DNA of 64,000 bases from Gordionus sp. m RMFG-2023 (GCF_954871325.1 NC_088775.1:11013561-11077560), one strand, 5' to 3'. Counted from the stretch's first letter, positions 1-13,140 are shown. Program-made: numbers and translations. Notes: generated from the letters alone by a model not told the origin.

Positions 1-25
1 CATAAAATTCGAAACTATATTTTAG

Positions 26-2816
26 ATTCCCCACAAACTCCATTGAAAGTCGACTTGTACCATAATTCAGGCGAAAAACATTTAACTCTGACATGGTCCT
101 TATCAAACTTGGAATATGACATACCTATAGAAGGATATTATGTGGAAGCTTTTACACAAACGGATGATAATATAACTACATGGCAAAATATGGTAATATA
201 ATTTTATTACTAAAAAAACTATTTGAACCACTAGGCCTTTACCCCCTCAATATTTTTAATTTGAATATTTATGAATAAATTTCAAATATTTACTTATAAT
301 TTGGAATATTTACAAATAATTTTATATATGAATTATATGAATAATTTTGAATTATAATAGACCCAAAATTATTCCACCGAGTAAATATTTTCCTTATTCA
401 TCATATTCGAATCTAATAATTTTGTTATTCCTAATTTATAAATCAAATAAAATAACAACAAATAATTTGTTTTTAGGCATACATTATGCCAACATTTTTA
501 TAGTTTTAAAAATCAAAAAAAAATATGGTTGCTTGACTACTATTCTGAATAGAATTACCTATAATTTTTTAACTAACATTAATATTTTTGAATATCTGGC
601 AGAACGTCGCTCTCGATTTAGATTCTGAGGGTAATATTTTTTAGAAAATGGCGCCTAAACCCAATCCGATATAATATCTAATAAAAAAACTTTAATATGT
701 TAAATAAATTTTTTTGCTATATTTTTCAGTTTACAATTCACGAAAACGATACTACCTATTTTCAAATACCTATCCAGAGTTTAGCGATTGGAAGAAATTA
801 TTCGTTCAGGATGATCAGTTTCAATTCCCATGGAGTCAGTAATTATTCCCGATCGACTCATTGGATGAATATTACTCCACGTAAATAATTAAAATTATTT
901 CTTTTTAATCTAAGATAAATTTATTTGTCATAATTTTAAATGTTTCTCCAGCTTTATATACATTTTTTTACTAACCCAATCAAATTCTTTAAGCATATTA
1001 TACATATTTTAAATATATTTTTTTGAAAAGAAATGATAAGAGAAATAAAGAATAAATCAATTTTCTACAACAAGTCCTGGTTTTTGATCATCATCGCTCT
1101 CTGTTCATCCATAGTCATTGTGTTATTAGTATCCTATTTGTGTTGTAAAAGCAAAGATATAGAATTTCAAAGTAATTCCCTCATTTTTCAAAATAATAAA
1201 CTAAGAGCTGGATAGCGACCATAAAGATTTTTGTTTAACGACCCTCAGACGAGGCTGGATTCATAATCTTACACGATTTAATAGCCGGGCGATTTTAAAA
1301 GTCTTTAAATGAGATCAATTTAAAAAAAATAATAATTAATCAATTTTTTGGATTATTATCATGCATAAGATAAAATTGATATTAATTAAAAGAAAAATTA
1401 ATCACATAAACATATTTTAAAAATCGATCAACTGTTAAATCGTATCAGACCAGATCCCACTATGAATACAACCTAATACGAAATTAATTATTTTTATTTT
1501 TTAAAAAAATATTTTGTTTTAGAAAAAGTTGTTAACGACCATAATGGATTGGGACTAGGAGTAAATTCGATCCTAAATTTGACATCGGACCATATTGACC
1601 CCCGACATGGTCAAGAATCATATCTAGGAAAGCCTGCCGATATAAATGATAATAGTGACTATCAGATAAGGAGTCAAATCAATAGGATTCAAGGCAACAC
1701 AGTATCGTCCAATAGATCGCGTCGAAATATCAATGGCAGTAAACGAGGGAAAAAATCTCTGAATGATAAATCACATAAGTAAATTAATATTTTACCAAAC
1801 GTTAAATCTTTTTTTTATATTATTGTTTAGTAATTAAAAGATTCCAATTCTCATTTATGTTTTTTATATAAAAAAATAGTTATTCAGATTATAATGTAAA
1901 CGAATTGCACAACATAGAAGGAGTAATATACCCGATAGAATATGACAATAGCGATACTCAGAGATCTACTCTGCAAAAACCAATTTACAGTCAAAATTTT
2001 GGTAAAAAGGTATCTGAGAATTCTAAATTAGGAACTTTTTCAAGAAATGATAACCCTTCAAGGAAACAAGGTGTCGATAATTATGGTTACGGAATAGATT
2101 ACAATACTTTGAGTTCCGCGATGTCTATTAATGAAAAACCATTGGACATTCAATCCTACACTCTACAGAAAAATCAATACGAGGTTTGATATATATTTAA
2201 ATATTATTTTTGGTTTTTAGACATAATTGTTGGTTATGGATTGAACAAATAATGTAATATAGGTTTAACGGGGCATAAAAAACCTTTTATTTTGTCACAT
2301 TTTATTAGAAATATAAAAAGCGTTATTATTTAATAATTAATAGCAATACTTTAATACTATAAAAAACCTTTTATTTTGTCACATTTTATTAGAAATATAA
2401 AGCGTTATTATTTAATAATTAATAGCAATACTTTAATACTCATATGTAATTCAATTTTTTTTAAAAAAACGTAGTTTCAACAGGATCTCAATAACGATAG
2501 CGACATACAATCCTCATTAGTTAGTCACTATACAACGTCTCATTACAACAGAGAAAATATGGTTTTAAACCGGGATCAAACCACCCACTCTAAGAAGAGT
2601 AAACGTCATCCTAAGCCAATTCAAAATACGCTTTCTAAAGAATCTCGTAATCCTTACGGTAGCGTAACGGATTCCATTTCCACATTTGCGTCTCCTCAAA
2701 AATTCAAAAATGACATTTCGAATCAGGCGAGATTTGGAAAAAAGAATTCTAATAAGTTCGATTTAATGGTTCCAGGTACCAGAGCTCCTCTTCCCCCCAT
2801 GAATTCATTTATATGA
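26..2816 (+). CDS. Sidekick-like cell adhesion receptor, C-terminal part (gene enters from left edge)
   Basis: Six exons read in phase: 26-192, 730-880, 1031-1171, 1523-1778, 1880-2183 and 2484-2816 (stop TGA). They give the last 450 or so residues. Exons 1-2 form one fibronectin type III domain (LTLTWSL in the B strand, NYSFRMISFNSHG in the F strand). Exon 3 encodes a transmembrane helix (WFLIIIALCSSIVIVLLV) followed by basic KSK. The tail is serine/asparagine rich and ends GTRAPLPPMNSFI, close to the GARTPLTGFSSFV end of vertebrate sidekicks, a PDZ-binding C-terminus. The stretch SDIQSSLVSHYTTSHY also resembles the sidekick tail. Sidekicks are immunoglobulin/FN3 homophilic adhesion molecules of cell junctions and synapses. 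The upstream Ig and FN3 domains lie outside the window. Family assignment is by remembered similarity; another FN3 receptor remains possible. Confidence 0.75.
1253..1473. mobile_element. Harbinger-like palindromic MITE in sidekick intron
   Basis: Inverted ends GGCTGGATTCATAATC and (reverse strand) GGTTGTATTCATAGTG enclose an AT-rich centre containing opposed GAGATCAATTT and AAATTGAT-like blocks. The same structure recurs at 47243-47474 and 56551-56776. It has no coding capacity. The superfamily call rests on the better 47243 copy. Confidence 0.5.
2276..2441. repeat. Two-copy tandem duplication (about 80 bp) in sidekick intron
   Basis: A unit beginning AAAAAACCTTTTATTTTGTC and ending CAATACTTTAATACT is present twice in direct orientation, near 2277-2357 and 2360-2441, almost identical. 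The second copy lacks two A residues. The identity suggests a recent local duplication. Confidence 0.85.
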
Positions 2817-3275
2817 CACTCCGAAAATATATATAATTACAGGATTTTTTTCCACTAGCATGCGTTGTTTAACTATTTATAAAAAAAATGCTCAAATGAA
2901 TAATACAAATTTTACAAAATCTTTAAATATATTATAATACACTATAATAATTCTGTATCATATGTTTTATTTGACACCTAATTATTTTGATATTTTTCAA
3001 AAGTATTAAAACTAACTTTTTATGTATAAATTATTTAACTAGTATCTAGTACGCCGCTCGACATAACTATTATAAATTTATTATTTAATGCAATAAGAGC
3101 GAATATTGAATTTACCAATAATTATATATATAATAACATGTATATACAAGAACTAACACTATATTAAATATTATATATATATATGTAAATATAGCCATGC
3201 ATATTTATAAAGATTGGAAGTTAACGAATAAAACTATATTTGCGATTGTTCTTTGTTCGATTAAAACAAATATCA

Positions 3276-4464
3276 CTATATCCTATTACCTATAAAATAG
3301 GGTATTTTCCGGAATCTTTTTGCATCCATTTGTTCTTTTAAATAATTGTATCTGAAAACGGTATATAAAAATTGAAATTTTATCATTTTATTTAAAAATA
3401 AATGATTATGACTTACGCATCTCTGCATCTCAGATTGCATTGTCGCGGACAACCTTGTCCTATTGTTAAAGCCAACGACGTGTTGACAGCGCAACCGTAT
3501 TTTTCGTAAAGATTCTTGCAAGACCCCCATATATTTTGGCACATTGAGTCTATATTAAAGATTAATTAGTGAAAAATATATTCTATATCATCTAAAATAT
3601 ATACCGCATTTCTCAAATAATTTCCCGGTAAATTCGTCACCCCGCGTGCATCTTCTTCTCCCAAGACATAGTTTGCAACTTTGCTTGTGTCCGGCTATGT
3701 ACGGAAAATCCATTTCACCTTTAATATTACCTCTTCACTACATTATTATTTGGTAAAATATTTAATTTTTTTTTACTTTGGGCAATAGTTGCAGACCCAG
3801 TGATAAGTTCGATTATAAGGATCGTTAGGACATATAGCCATTGCACAGCCTACGTAGTTTGTCGAGCTCCAAACTAACTAAGACATTATAATATGTTTTA
3901 AAAAAAAATTATATTCTTTTATGTTAGCGTCAATGTGTAATTTTTTTTAACCCATTTTTAAAAAAAATTAAAATGTTTAGAATACCTATCCTATGAATTA
4001 CCCACAATTTTGACCCTAACCCTTGAATCATTTGCCCAGTTTTCCCTAAAGAACAGAGGTTTTCTAAACATGCTGGAATATATTTCCGGTAAAAGCAGAT
4101 TTTTTAAATTTGAAAAAATGCGCTTAAAAAATTATCTAAAGTTGAAAGAATAATACATAGACGCTGACATGTGTATTACTTGGGTATAATGCTTTATTGG
4201 TAGGCCATTTTGAGGCCCTCCGTATCTGAAGCCATCGCCTTCCTTGAACCACATAACTATAATATCTTCCCACCCGCCTAAACTTGGCGTGTAAGCTATA
4301 TTTTGACCGCATCCCAAAACTTTGAACTCTATTTTCAAAACCATAAATTTTTAGTACATTTGATTGAAATTACCTTGAGGTGTTCTTTCCCCTTCGCTGT
4401 CATGTCCTTTATAACATTGTTCAACTCTGTTCACTGCAAGATGGGCCGCTTCTTCTAACCACCT
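3276..4464 (-). CDS. CAP (SCP/TAPS) domain secreted protein, N-terminus not found
   Basis: Exons in transcript order: 4464-4374, 4328-4180, 3877-3777, 3732-3605, 3549-3417 and 3351-3276 (stop). Phases agree at every junction and the donor at 3416 is GTAAGT. The CAP core is plain: CGQNIAYTPSLGGWEDII, then HYTQ joined to LVWSSTNYVGCAMAICP, then HWVCNYCPKGNIKGE, which are the CAP2, CAP1 and CNY-P-GN signatures. It is followed by a cysteine-rich tail (KQSCKLC, GSCKNLYEKYGC, CPRQCNLRCRDA), as in secreted CAP proteins with a C-terminal Cys-rich module. Function in this organism is unknown; CAP proteins are secreted and variously bind sterols or act in defence, reproduction or venom. The first exon(s), with signal peptide and the opening CAP helix, were not recognised above 4464. 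Converges tail-to-tail with the sidekick gene. Confidence 0.88.
4053..4131. repeat. Dispersed repeat fragment shared with 48.2 kb and 58.4-58.6 kb
   Basis: The block around TCTAAACATGCTGGAATA followed by TTTCCGGTAAAA recurs near 58550-58630 in the same orientation and near 48190-48240 and 58370-58410 reversed. It lies in a CAP-gene intron. Probably the end of a MITE. Confidence 0.55.
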
Positions 4465-4595
4465 CTTGTAAAAAATAACGTTTATTTAATTTAAAATTTT
4501 TACTTTTAAATATATCTCTAAAAGTCAACTTCAATTTTTAAAAAATATTATTCAACTTATAATAAAGTTTATTTATAAAAGTATTATGTACACGT

Positions 4596-4820
4596 CAGTA
4601 GCGTCACTGGAGGCGGGGGAACGCAGGGGCTCGAGCCCACTGAAATTTTTAAATACCAAATATAATTTTGGATAATGTTAGCTAAATAGCTAAAGTTGAT
4701 AAAAAATAAGGTAAATTTGGATATGTTAGCTAAAAAAAGAAAGTAATGTTGACTAAAATAAAGAAGGGAATTTTGAAAAAAACTATTTGAACCCCCTGAG
4801 ATTGCATCGTGACGCCTCTA
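4596..4820. mobile_element. hAT-type MITE (GCGTCAC family)
   Basis: Ends CAGTAGCGTCACTGG and, reversed, TAGAGGCGTCACGATG. Flanking octamers GTACACGT and ATACGCGT match at 6 of 8 positions, which suits an old 8-bp duplication. A related copy in the opposite orientation lies at 62520-62684 and a left-end fragment at 35716. It carries no ORF. Confidence 0.6.
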
Positions 4821-5490
4821 ATACGCGTAGATTAATGGTCTCATTACCAGTGTTGTAGTCCTAAAATTTGAGGAGAGGGCACTAGTTACTCTAAAATAAA
4901 AGGGTCAGAAATAGAATTTTAGTGCCACAATAAGAGGATATTTTTTTTTTTGATTGTTTATACATTTTTTAAGGAGTTTATATATTGATGCATAGCATAT
5001 AATATACATACACTATATTATATAAAATAGCTATTTAAAAAGTTATATAAAAATTCAAATGCCGATCGCTTAAATTTTATTATGATATATATAAAAAATT
5101 AACCACTCGTTATTGGGAAAGGTTGTTTTATAATTAAAAATGCACAATTAAATTAAAAATTGCAAATTTTATTTATAAAATATGTTATGTTTATTTCATG
5201 ATAAAGATTAATATTAATATGCTATGAAATACCATTTTAAATAAAATATCAAGGGGAAGGATAAATATATTTTCCCTCTTTACGATTACACCTCTGCTCA
5301 ATAGACTTATAGTATATTACTTAGACTGATTTTTTCCAAAGTAAAGGGGACATTTATGTCTGACCTTTCTACCAATAAATTTTATTGGAGGGCTTTAGGC
5401 TCATTTATTGCAGTTGTAGGCCTTTGACCATTTCACATTTCGAAATTATTATTATTAATATACACAGATTTTATTAACTTCATAACAAGA
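4821..5490. other. AT-rich stretch without recognised gene
   Basis: I see no exon with supporting splice sites or family similarity here. The missing 5' exon(s) of the minus-strand CAP gene could lie in this stretch or beyond the microsatellite. Confidence 0.5.
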
Positions 5491-5858
<368 letters not shown>

Positions 5859-6617
5859 AATTTGTCAAGCATTTTACATGAGGTAAAAATGAATTAAATC
5901 AGTCTGTGTATAAGTTCATGGCCTCAAACGAAATCATAATTTTTTTAAAAATGTATTATATACTAATTTAAGCATGTCAGAAGCAGGAGGGGATACATGG
6001 CATCGATAATGATTGTGACTTTTGACAATTTTATAGATATCACTTGGGCTAGTCGAAATGATTTTGATGCCATATTTATTTATCGTATAATTCTTAATTT
6101 AATTTTTTGACAAGAATTTTAAAAAATATAAATATGATAATATAAAATGTAAAATGTAAAAGGCACTAATCTATCCTTACAAAATTAGAATAATTTCTTG
6201 TTAGATAATAATCTGGAAGATTATACTAAACAAATTTAAATAATCATCCTAGAAAAGCCAGAATAATCGTAAAGTCTTTGCATATGGTTCTCTTATATGA
6301 TTCCCATGTTTTTGTTAATCAAACTTTTCGAATTCGCACATATGTAACATGTTTATATATTTATCATTATTACATAGTAACATTTTAAATCTTTTTATAT
6401 TTTTATTTTACTCGCTTTTACATCGTTATCTATTAATTACGATACGGAATCAATTGCCGTATTATATAAAAGATAAAAGAAATTTAGTTGTTTGACATCT
6501 AATATTTAGTCCAAATTATATACAAGTTCCTGCAAAGCTCATAGTAGGATAAAAAATTCCTAAAATCGGATTTACGATAATTTCCTCTATTAGATTTGTG
6601 TTATTTCTAAGTGTATA

Positions 6618-7742
6618 TCGGGTGGATCAAAAAAACACGTCATGTTTTGTAAAATTTATAATTCTAAAACGCATCACTTGTTCTTCAATGAAATTTCGTA
6701 TTTATTTTAAAGAATATATACAACTTAATATTCTCAATTTTTTTTAAATAAAATTTATATCATTTTTTTACCCTGTACAATTTATGTTTTTCACTATATT
6801 TAAACATTTTTTATTTATGGAATTTCATTCCTTAGAAATAAAGTCACGATTAATTTTTAATAAAAAAGATACCTAGATATAATAAAAAAAATTTATTGGT
6901 GATTTTTTTGCATCTAAAAATATTTGGTTATTAAAAAATAAAGTTATGGAAATACAAAGAAATTAATTTTTTTATATTCAAAGTTCGAAAAAAGAACAAA
7001 TGTAAAAAATAAACATTGGACCTAACTCAAAAATTTTGGTTACATCATTACGCTGGATGCTAGCAAATTATAATGCAAAACATAAAAATACTTTGAGATC
7101 TTTATTTGAATACAATCTAACACTATCATCTTCCACTGATGAGAACCAACTTAATTTGTGCCTTACTTCACAAGTTTCTCTGAAGATCCAAAAGGTTGTA
7201 GTCTATTTTATTATAAACTTAACGTCTTTAATTCATTCCACACTTGATAATGTAGACCTAGATCAGGGGGGGGGGCTTGTGTTTGGAATTTGGATCCCAT
7301 ATTTTGAAGTCACTTAAGCACGTTCCACCTTTTCTAAGGGAATTCATCAATCAAACCGCATTCCAAATCATTCTCCTCGTGGAATAATTTTTTTTTTTAC
7401 CAGTTCAAGATTGATTTTCTTTTGATAACATTTTTAATTTACAAAATTACCGTTTTGAACATTTAGTGGTGTTAATAAAGGAGATTTATTAATAAAATTA
7501 GTTTGATAACAAATTTTTGAGTGGGTCCCATCCGAATATAGTTGATCATAATGGGAAACCCATCTAGCTTATTTAAAAAAAATATGTTTGATCAAATTTT
7601 CTAAAAAAGAATTGAAGATATTAACTTTTTCATAATATTTTTTTAATAAAATACGAAATTTCATTTTTAATGAAAGGAATGGCATGTTTTAGAGTTATAA
7701 AGGTTTCAATGCGATTTGTTTTTGTTTGAGCCACCCGTGATG
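6618..7742. mobile_element. Mariner-like DNA transposon relic
   Basis: Imperfect inverted ends of about 90 bp: the left begins TCGGGTGGATCAAAAAAACA and the right, reversed, contains ACGGGTGGCTCAAACAAAAA. Both ends share TAATTCTAAAAC or TAACTCTAAAAC and ATGAAATTTCGTATTT further in. TA dinucleotides flank it. An ORF at 7036-7317 (+) ends LVFGIWIPYFEVT, which resembles the linker of mariner transposases before the catalytic domain (GVWVPHELTE). No DDE/D domain survives that I can see, so it is a non-autonomous or decayed copy. Confidence 0.5.
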
Positions 7743-9941
7743 TAGCCTAAGGAAGAAAAACTGATAATAGTATTATAAATTAAATAAATAATACAAAAAA
7801 CTTATTTTCGAATTGAATTAATTATATTCTTTCTTTTCAAATAGTAAAATCGATCATAAATACTATAAGGAATAAGGGAGCTATTAGACTATCAAAATAG
7901 AAAAAATTTTTTTCCAACTTGATTGGATAGATATTTTAACTATGACTCTAATAAACCCTTACGATTTCAGTTGATTATAATTTTGATTATATCAAAAAAT
8001 ATATATATTACTCTTGTGTCAACCATGCTTTTAGGAATCCATTCAAAGATTAGACCTCGATTGTCTTCTCTAGGTTCCCATATTTTCCTCAGTATTAATT
8101 TGCATATAATACCTTTATTATAAATTTTATATTAAAATATTTATTATATATAGTTAGTATTGTATGTGCATAATTAAAAAAATATTCTTTGAGATCTCAA
8201 ACATTTAAATCAGTAGTAAAAAAAAATATTTTTTTGCAATTCTGACCCCCAAAGGCTTTCAGTTCTATGATCCTTTTTATAAATAGTTTTTTTTAAACCC
8301 AACCCAACTAATACGACGTCAGATAACAAACAGTTAGCCTATGTTACTAGAGACATAGAACTTTTGAGAGTAAATCTTGCACCAATTTATGTTGGATTCT
8401 TATTAAATCTGTTGTTAAATCACCTAAAATTTTGACCAACTCTAATACAGCTGAGCTGCCAAATTCTTAGCCTAAAAAATGATTTAAACTTTTTCTTAGA
8501 GATTGAAGCGATTTTTTTTAGGAAGAAAACTAAGTTATCGTGTTGGAGTTAGCTAAAGATGAGATTTATAGAGTAATCGTATAAGTGTTTAAAACAAATA
8601 AGAAACTTATTAAGTATAATGATGAGATTAAATCGGGAAACATCTATCAGTAAAAAAATTTGAATTATTGAGATTTTTGTACCTTTTAAATTTAAACTTA
8701 TTTAACCATAATAATAATTGTATCATTATAGAAAAAAAATTTAAATTCGTTTGTTCTAATTTTTTTTAGAGGGTCTTTAAAAACTTTTTGAAAACAGTAT
8801 GAATAAACATAATATCCTTATTAAGAAATGACATGTTCCAAAATCATTTTTAGCTCTAAAGCAAGTAATATACATTTTGAAGGATTTATAAAGTATTTTT
8901 TAGAATGTCAAACGCTGGCCACTCTGGTCTTTATTTTTTAGGACAAAACACATCCTAAAGGTCCCATTGATGCGTCCTAAAATAGATATATCTGGGACAG
9001 TACGTATCCATGCCTTCCCACCCCTAAATTTTGAGTCGCAATAATTAAATTCATAAAGTCAAAATTTTTAAAAATAATTTTGTACCCCCCCCCCTTCGCT
9101 ATCAAAAAATCTATCCTGGGACTGGACAGAACGTCTCACATGGACGCCAGATTCTGAATGGGACTCTAAGCACTTTAAATCTGAGAGAAGCGTACATTTC
9201 TTCTCGATTAAATGTTTGACCTTTTCTAAGTATAATACATTTTTCTTTTTTAAAAAATAACAAAAACTTTAAGATACAATTTCAATTTGGTCATGTTTAA
9301 AAAAAAGATTCGGGAAATGTCGAAAACACAATAAAAACATACGCTTAAAAGCGAGGGGGGAAAAGAGGAAAAAAAAAATATTGGCTGATTATATTTCTTA
9401 CTTTTTGGATCTGTAAAAACAAGAATTAAAATCAAGAACCCGGAGTAATGCATAAAGATAAGATTGGTTTATTTTTTTCTTCTTCTAAGTAATATAATTT
9501 TTAACGATTATTTACATAATTTTTTTATAGATGGTAAAAAAAAATAATAACTAAAATTAAATATTTTGAGATATATTTTTTATTTTTTGAAAGAAAAAAA
9601 TTGCGAATTTAAGAGAAAGAGAAAAAAGAGTACAATATTTTGATTTTGGAAGAAAAAATATGTAGACCGACAAAATATATTATTTTATTTATTTTATATA
9701 TAATTTTTTTAATTACATTTATAATAATTTTTAAAATAATATAATATATATACATAAAGGGTCATAACCGTAAAAACAAAACTGGGACTATAACAACACC
9801 CCCCCCCCCTTCCCCCACTTAAACAGAATTATATTTTATGTCTTATAACCACATACAAGTGTATAAAAATATAAAAAGTCGGTTATTGGGCGACATGGTT
9901 CTAATTGTGTATATAAGGTAGATATGCAAGGCATGCGGCGG
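7743..9941. other. Gene-poor AT-rich stretch
   Basis: I recognise no exon, RNA gene or bounded transposon. It contains runs of C (9 or more) near 9084 and 9798 and scattered fragments resembling repeats elsewhere. Confidence 0.4.
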
Positions 9942-10087
9942 TTAAAATATCATGAAGCATGCCAATTTATCATCAGATGATGGTCTGAGGCCAGATGGTT
10001 TAACTTCAAAACCTTGACCATTCGGTAAATTCTTAATCTGGAGCTCCACGTGCATTTCTTCTTTTCCAAATTTTAATTGAAATCCAG
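9942..10087 (-). CDS. Unidentified terminal coding exon
   Basis: On the minus strand a CCAATATTAG acceptor opens a 146-nt exon of 48 codons including the stop. It reads GFQLKFGKEEMHVELQ, then IKNLPNGQGFEVKPSG, then LRPSSDDKLACFMIF and a TAA. Base composition is higher in GC than the surroundings, and the residue mix (charged, few Asn/Ile runs) is typical of real protein here. I do not recognise the family. Upstream exons should lie above 10088 on the same strand; none was convincing. Confidence 0.55.
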
Positions 10088-12240
10088 CTAATATTGGAGA
10101 CAAAAAAAGAATACGCTAAGTTAATTAATTATTTTTTTAAAACATATGTCAAGTATCGGGGCTATTACATGAGAGCACAATTTTTCCCTCTTCTAAAACA
10201 ATATATTATATCTTTAACCAAAGCGATGATCTTTTAATGAACTTAATTATGTAAATATAAAATATTGTATTTATATATTATAAATAAATTTGTAAAAGCC
10301 AAGCCTTTGGGACATTAATTAATTATAAATTTTGTCATTTTGTCAAATTATTATTTTTAAATATTTTAAAAATAACCTTATTTACAAAATTATTGTTTTA
10401 GCACCTTTAAAATTCTTTTTATTCATTTTTATTTTACAAAAATATTATCATGTCACAGGCATACCATGGGTCGTTAGAGAGTTTAAATCTCCCATGTATC
10501 CACCTTATAAAAAAATTAAAAAATTTTATAGATATGCTGAACAATGCTATGCGAACCCTGTCTGAATCTATATAATTATTATTATCTAGACATCTAGTTT
10601 AATCAATCATTGCCATGATTGGCGTATATGTTGTTCAGCGTGACTATATTTATATTGATGAACACTTCTAAATGATTAGACGTGAAAGTCGCAGATAAAG
10701 TTGCTATTTTAAATAAAATTTCCTTTTTTTGACTTTTTTAGATAGAATATCTCTTTTTTGCTAAATTTCTTCTTTTTATTGTTAATTTTGATTTTTTGAA
10801 AAATATAATAATATAATTGCAATAATATTTTTATAAACTATCTTTTAATTTTTGCAACCGCCTTCTAGTTCCATTACTTCTTTCTTAAAAACTAACAAAA
10901 TGCATTAAAAATAAACATGCAACATAAAATCTTCTGCTTTTTAAAAAATATTATGAACATCTAAGTCAAATTGTCAACTTTAAAATAAAATCATACTAAA
11001 ATTGGGTATACCTTCCACATTTATATAAGCGATGTTTTTTTAAAAAAAGACCTTTGTAAATCTCGTTTTATCTTACAATGAATGGTAAATATTAATTATT
11101 AGTATAAAAATAACAATTTTATTTTGTTTTGCGGGCTTCATCTTATTAGCATCAGACTTAATGTATATGAAAGTTTTGGAATTTAGGCTCAGAGGTAAAA
11201 TATTTTACAAATATGTTTTTTATTTAAATAAATGACTTTCCAAATGATGAATATTATAATAACATCTAATAATAAGATTTATTGTTGAACCAATTTATTT
11301 GAAAAAAAACACAATAAATTACATGTAATATTTCTAAAAGTACTACTATATTTAGTATTCAATATTCAACAATGCATATAAATTTCGATATAATAAGAGG
11401 AGAAATTTTTTTTATATATACGCAGTTATTTATCTTTTTAGTGGATGGTTACAAACGAATCTCTTTTTGCGTTTAAAGTATTATTTTCAAGATAAATGCT
11501 TTTATCTTCAAAAAAAACAACTTTTTTTATCTAATATTTTATTATTTATTCATATTTATGTCATTTAAATTTTAAAGACCTCAATTAATAATTTTTTTTT
11601 TGATAATCTTTTCTTTTGTGATATATGAATTACTTTATTATGCTCTGAATGTAATATCACATCTTCATAAATGATTTGTACCTTATATTTAAAATTTTTT
11701 TACCAATAATGATATATTCTTATATAAATTTATATATTTTTTAAAAAAAAATAATTTTGGAATTTTTCGATATCAACAATGTTTGGCGTTGCCAAAAAGA
11801 TCAAATCTTTATATCGTTCTTTTACACATATCGCTTGGGCGCAATTTTTTGTCAAAATACTTATAGTTTTTTTATAAGGTATAATCTTAATATATTAATG
11901 TGTAAAAACTAAATATAATATCTATAAATCAAAATAATAAGTTTAAAAAAAAGTTTTTTTTTAAAGTATAAAAAATAGTTAAAAAAATAAAATTAATATT
12001 TAAAAAATATTTATTATAATAGAGTTCCCAAAAAGGAGCTTAATTAAATTTAAAAAATTTGATCTCGATTTATAATTATAACTAAACATTAGGTGGACGT
12101 GATATAATTTTAAGATTATGCCTCTAATTTATTTTATAGCCCATTTATGGCAAATATGTAAAGTATAATGTTGTTAAATTCTTTTTTTAGGAAGAAAGTA
12201 ATTCCATTCGTTCTTATTATCGAAAATAACTTGTAAAGAT
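10088..12240. other. AT-rich stretch, no recognised gene
   Basis: The ORF at 10332-10565 (+) contains GIPWVVREFKSPMYPPY but matches no family I know. The reverse strand of the same bases is also open for a short distance. I see no supported gene in the rest. Confidence 0.35.
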
Positions 12241-13140
12241 GACCTTTTTTATGAATGGTATGTGATGTCTCCGTTACTCGTTACATTTGGGGTGGAGATG
12301 GAGATTTGCGAGGGAGGCTTGGGGAGATTTGTGAAAATTTGTGCTAGGGTTTTATGAATATTTCTGATAGGGTATTGGGGAGATTTGTGATAAGGATGTG
12401 TGGATCTCTAAAAGGAAGGGAAATGAACCCAGCCTTATTTTATGGTAGGTTGAAGGGCTCGCTAAGGATTCTCAGCGTGTAGTGTAGGAAAGATTTTGGG
12501 GTGGTGAGAATAGCCGCAATGAGATTTGTAGGACGGTTAAGAATTCCCAGCATGTGGTGTGAGAAGTTATGGGGGTGATGAGAATGACCCAATATGATTT
12601 AGTGAGAGACCGGTTGAGGATCTTCAGTGTGGTAGTATGGTTGGTGAGTTTGCGAAAAATAAAGATCAATGGGGGAAAGGGAATTAATTTTTGGAAGAGA
12701 GAGGGGGGAGGGTGATTTTGCCTCGATAAATAATTGGGGGAATATGGGTATTGTGACGAAATTTCGAGGATAATTAAATGGTGTGATATGAGGTATTATT
12801 AAAGGGAGATTTGTATACAATTTGGTCTTGTAATGTGTAGTTGAGATTCAGATTGCTATTTTGTATAAATAGTGAAATTTATGAGGTGAGAAATATATTT
12901 TGAAGATTAGTGGTTGATTATTTAACGACGTTTAAGGGAAGTAATTTAGAGATGACAGGGGGGGGGCGAAGAGGGAATAATGTTCTGAAGGTTAGTGGCT
13001 TAATGTAGTGAGCCATGGTGAATCGAAGAAGGTAGTTAGGTGATCTACAATTTTTTTTTAAATCTAGGTAGATTGGAGGTAACCGAAATTTGTGGCATAT
13101 ATCAGCTGCGGTAATTTTAAAACCCAATATTTCACTTTAT
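12240..13140. other. G-rich strand-asymmetric island with degenerate tandem units
   Basis: The plus strand is strongly G-rich and C-poor compared with everything around it. Between about 12450 and 12650 a unit of about 75 bp recurs about three times, marked by GGTTGAGGATCTTCAGTGTG, GGTTAAGAATTCCCAGCATG and a similar ATTCTCAGCGTGTAGTG block. Long pyrimidine-biased ORFs on the minus strand follow from the skew and look non-coding. Confidence 0.6.

Noticed and set aside
598-626. Possible extra exon between the two FN3 half-exons (NVALDLDSEG)
   Set aside because: It has AG and GT at the right places, but its length does not keep the phase between exons ending at 192 and starting at 730, and the FN3 domain reads well without it.
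10332-10565. 77-codon plus-strand ORF (GIPWVVREFKSPMYPPY)
   Set aside because: First half is hydrophobic AT-rich noise and the second half has no recognised homologue or splice partner.
12472-13127. Pro/Ser/Leu-rich ORFs on the minus strand
   Set aside because: They follow from the C-rich skew of that strand in the G-rich island; no splice support or family resemblance.
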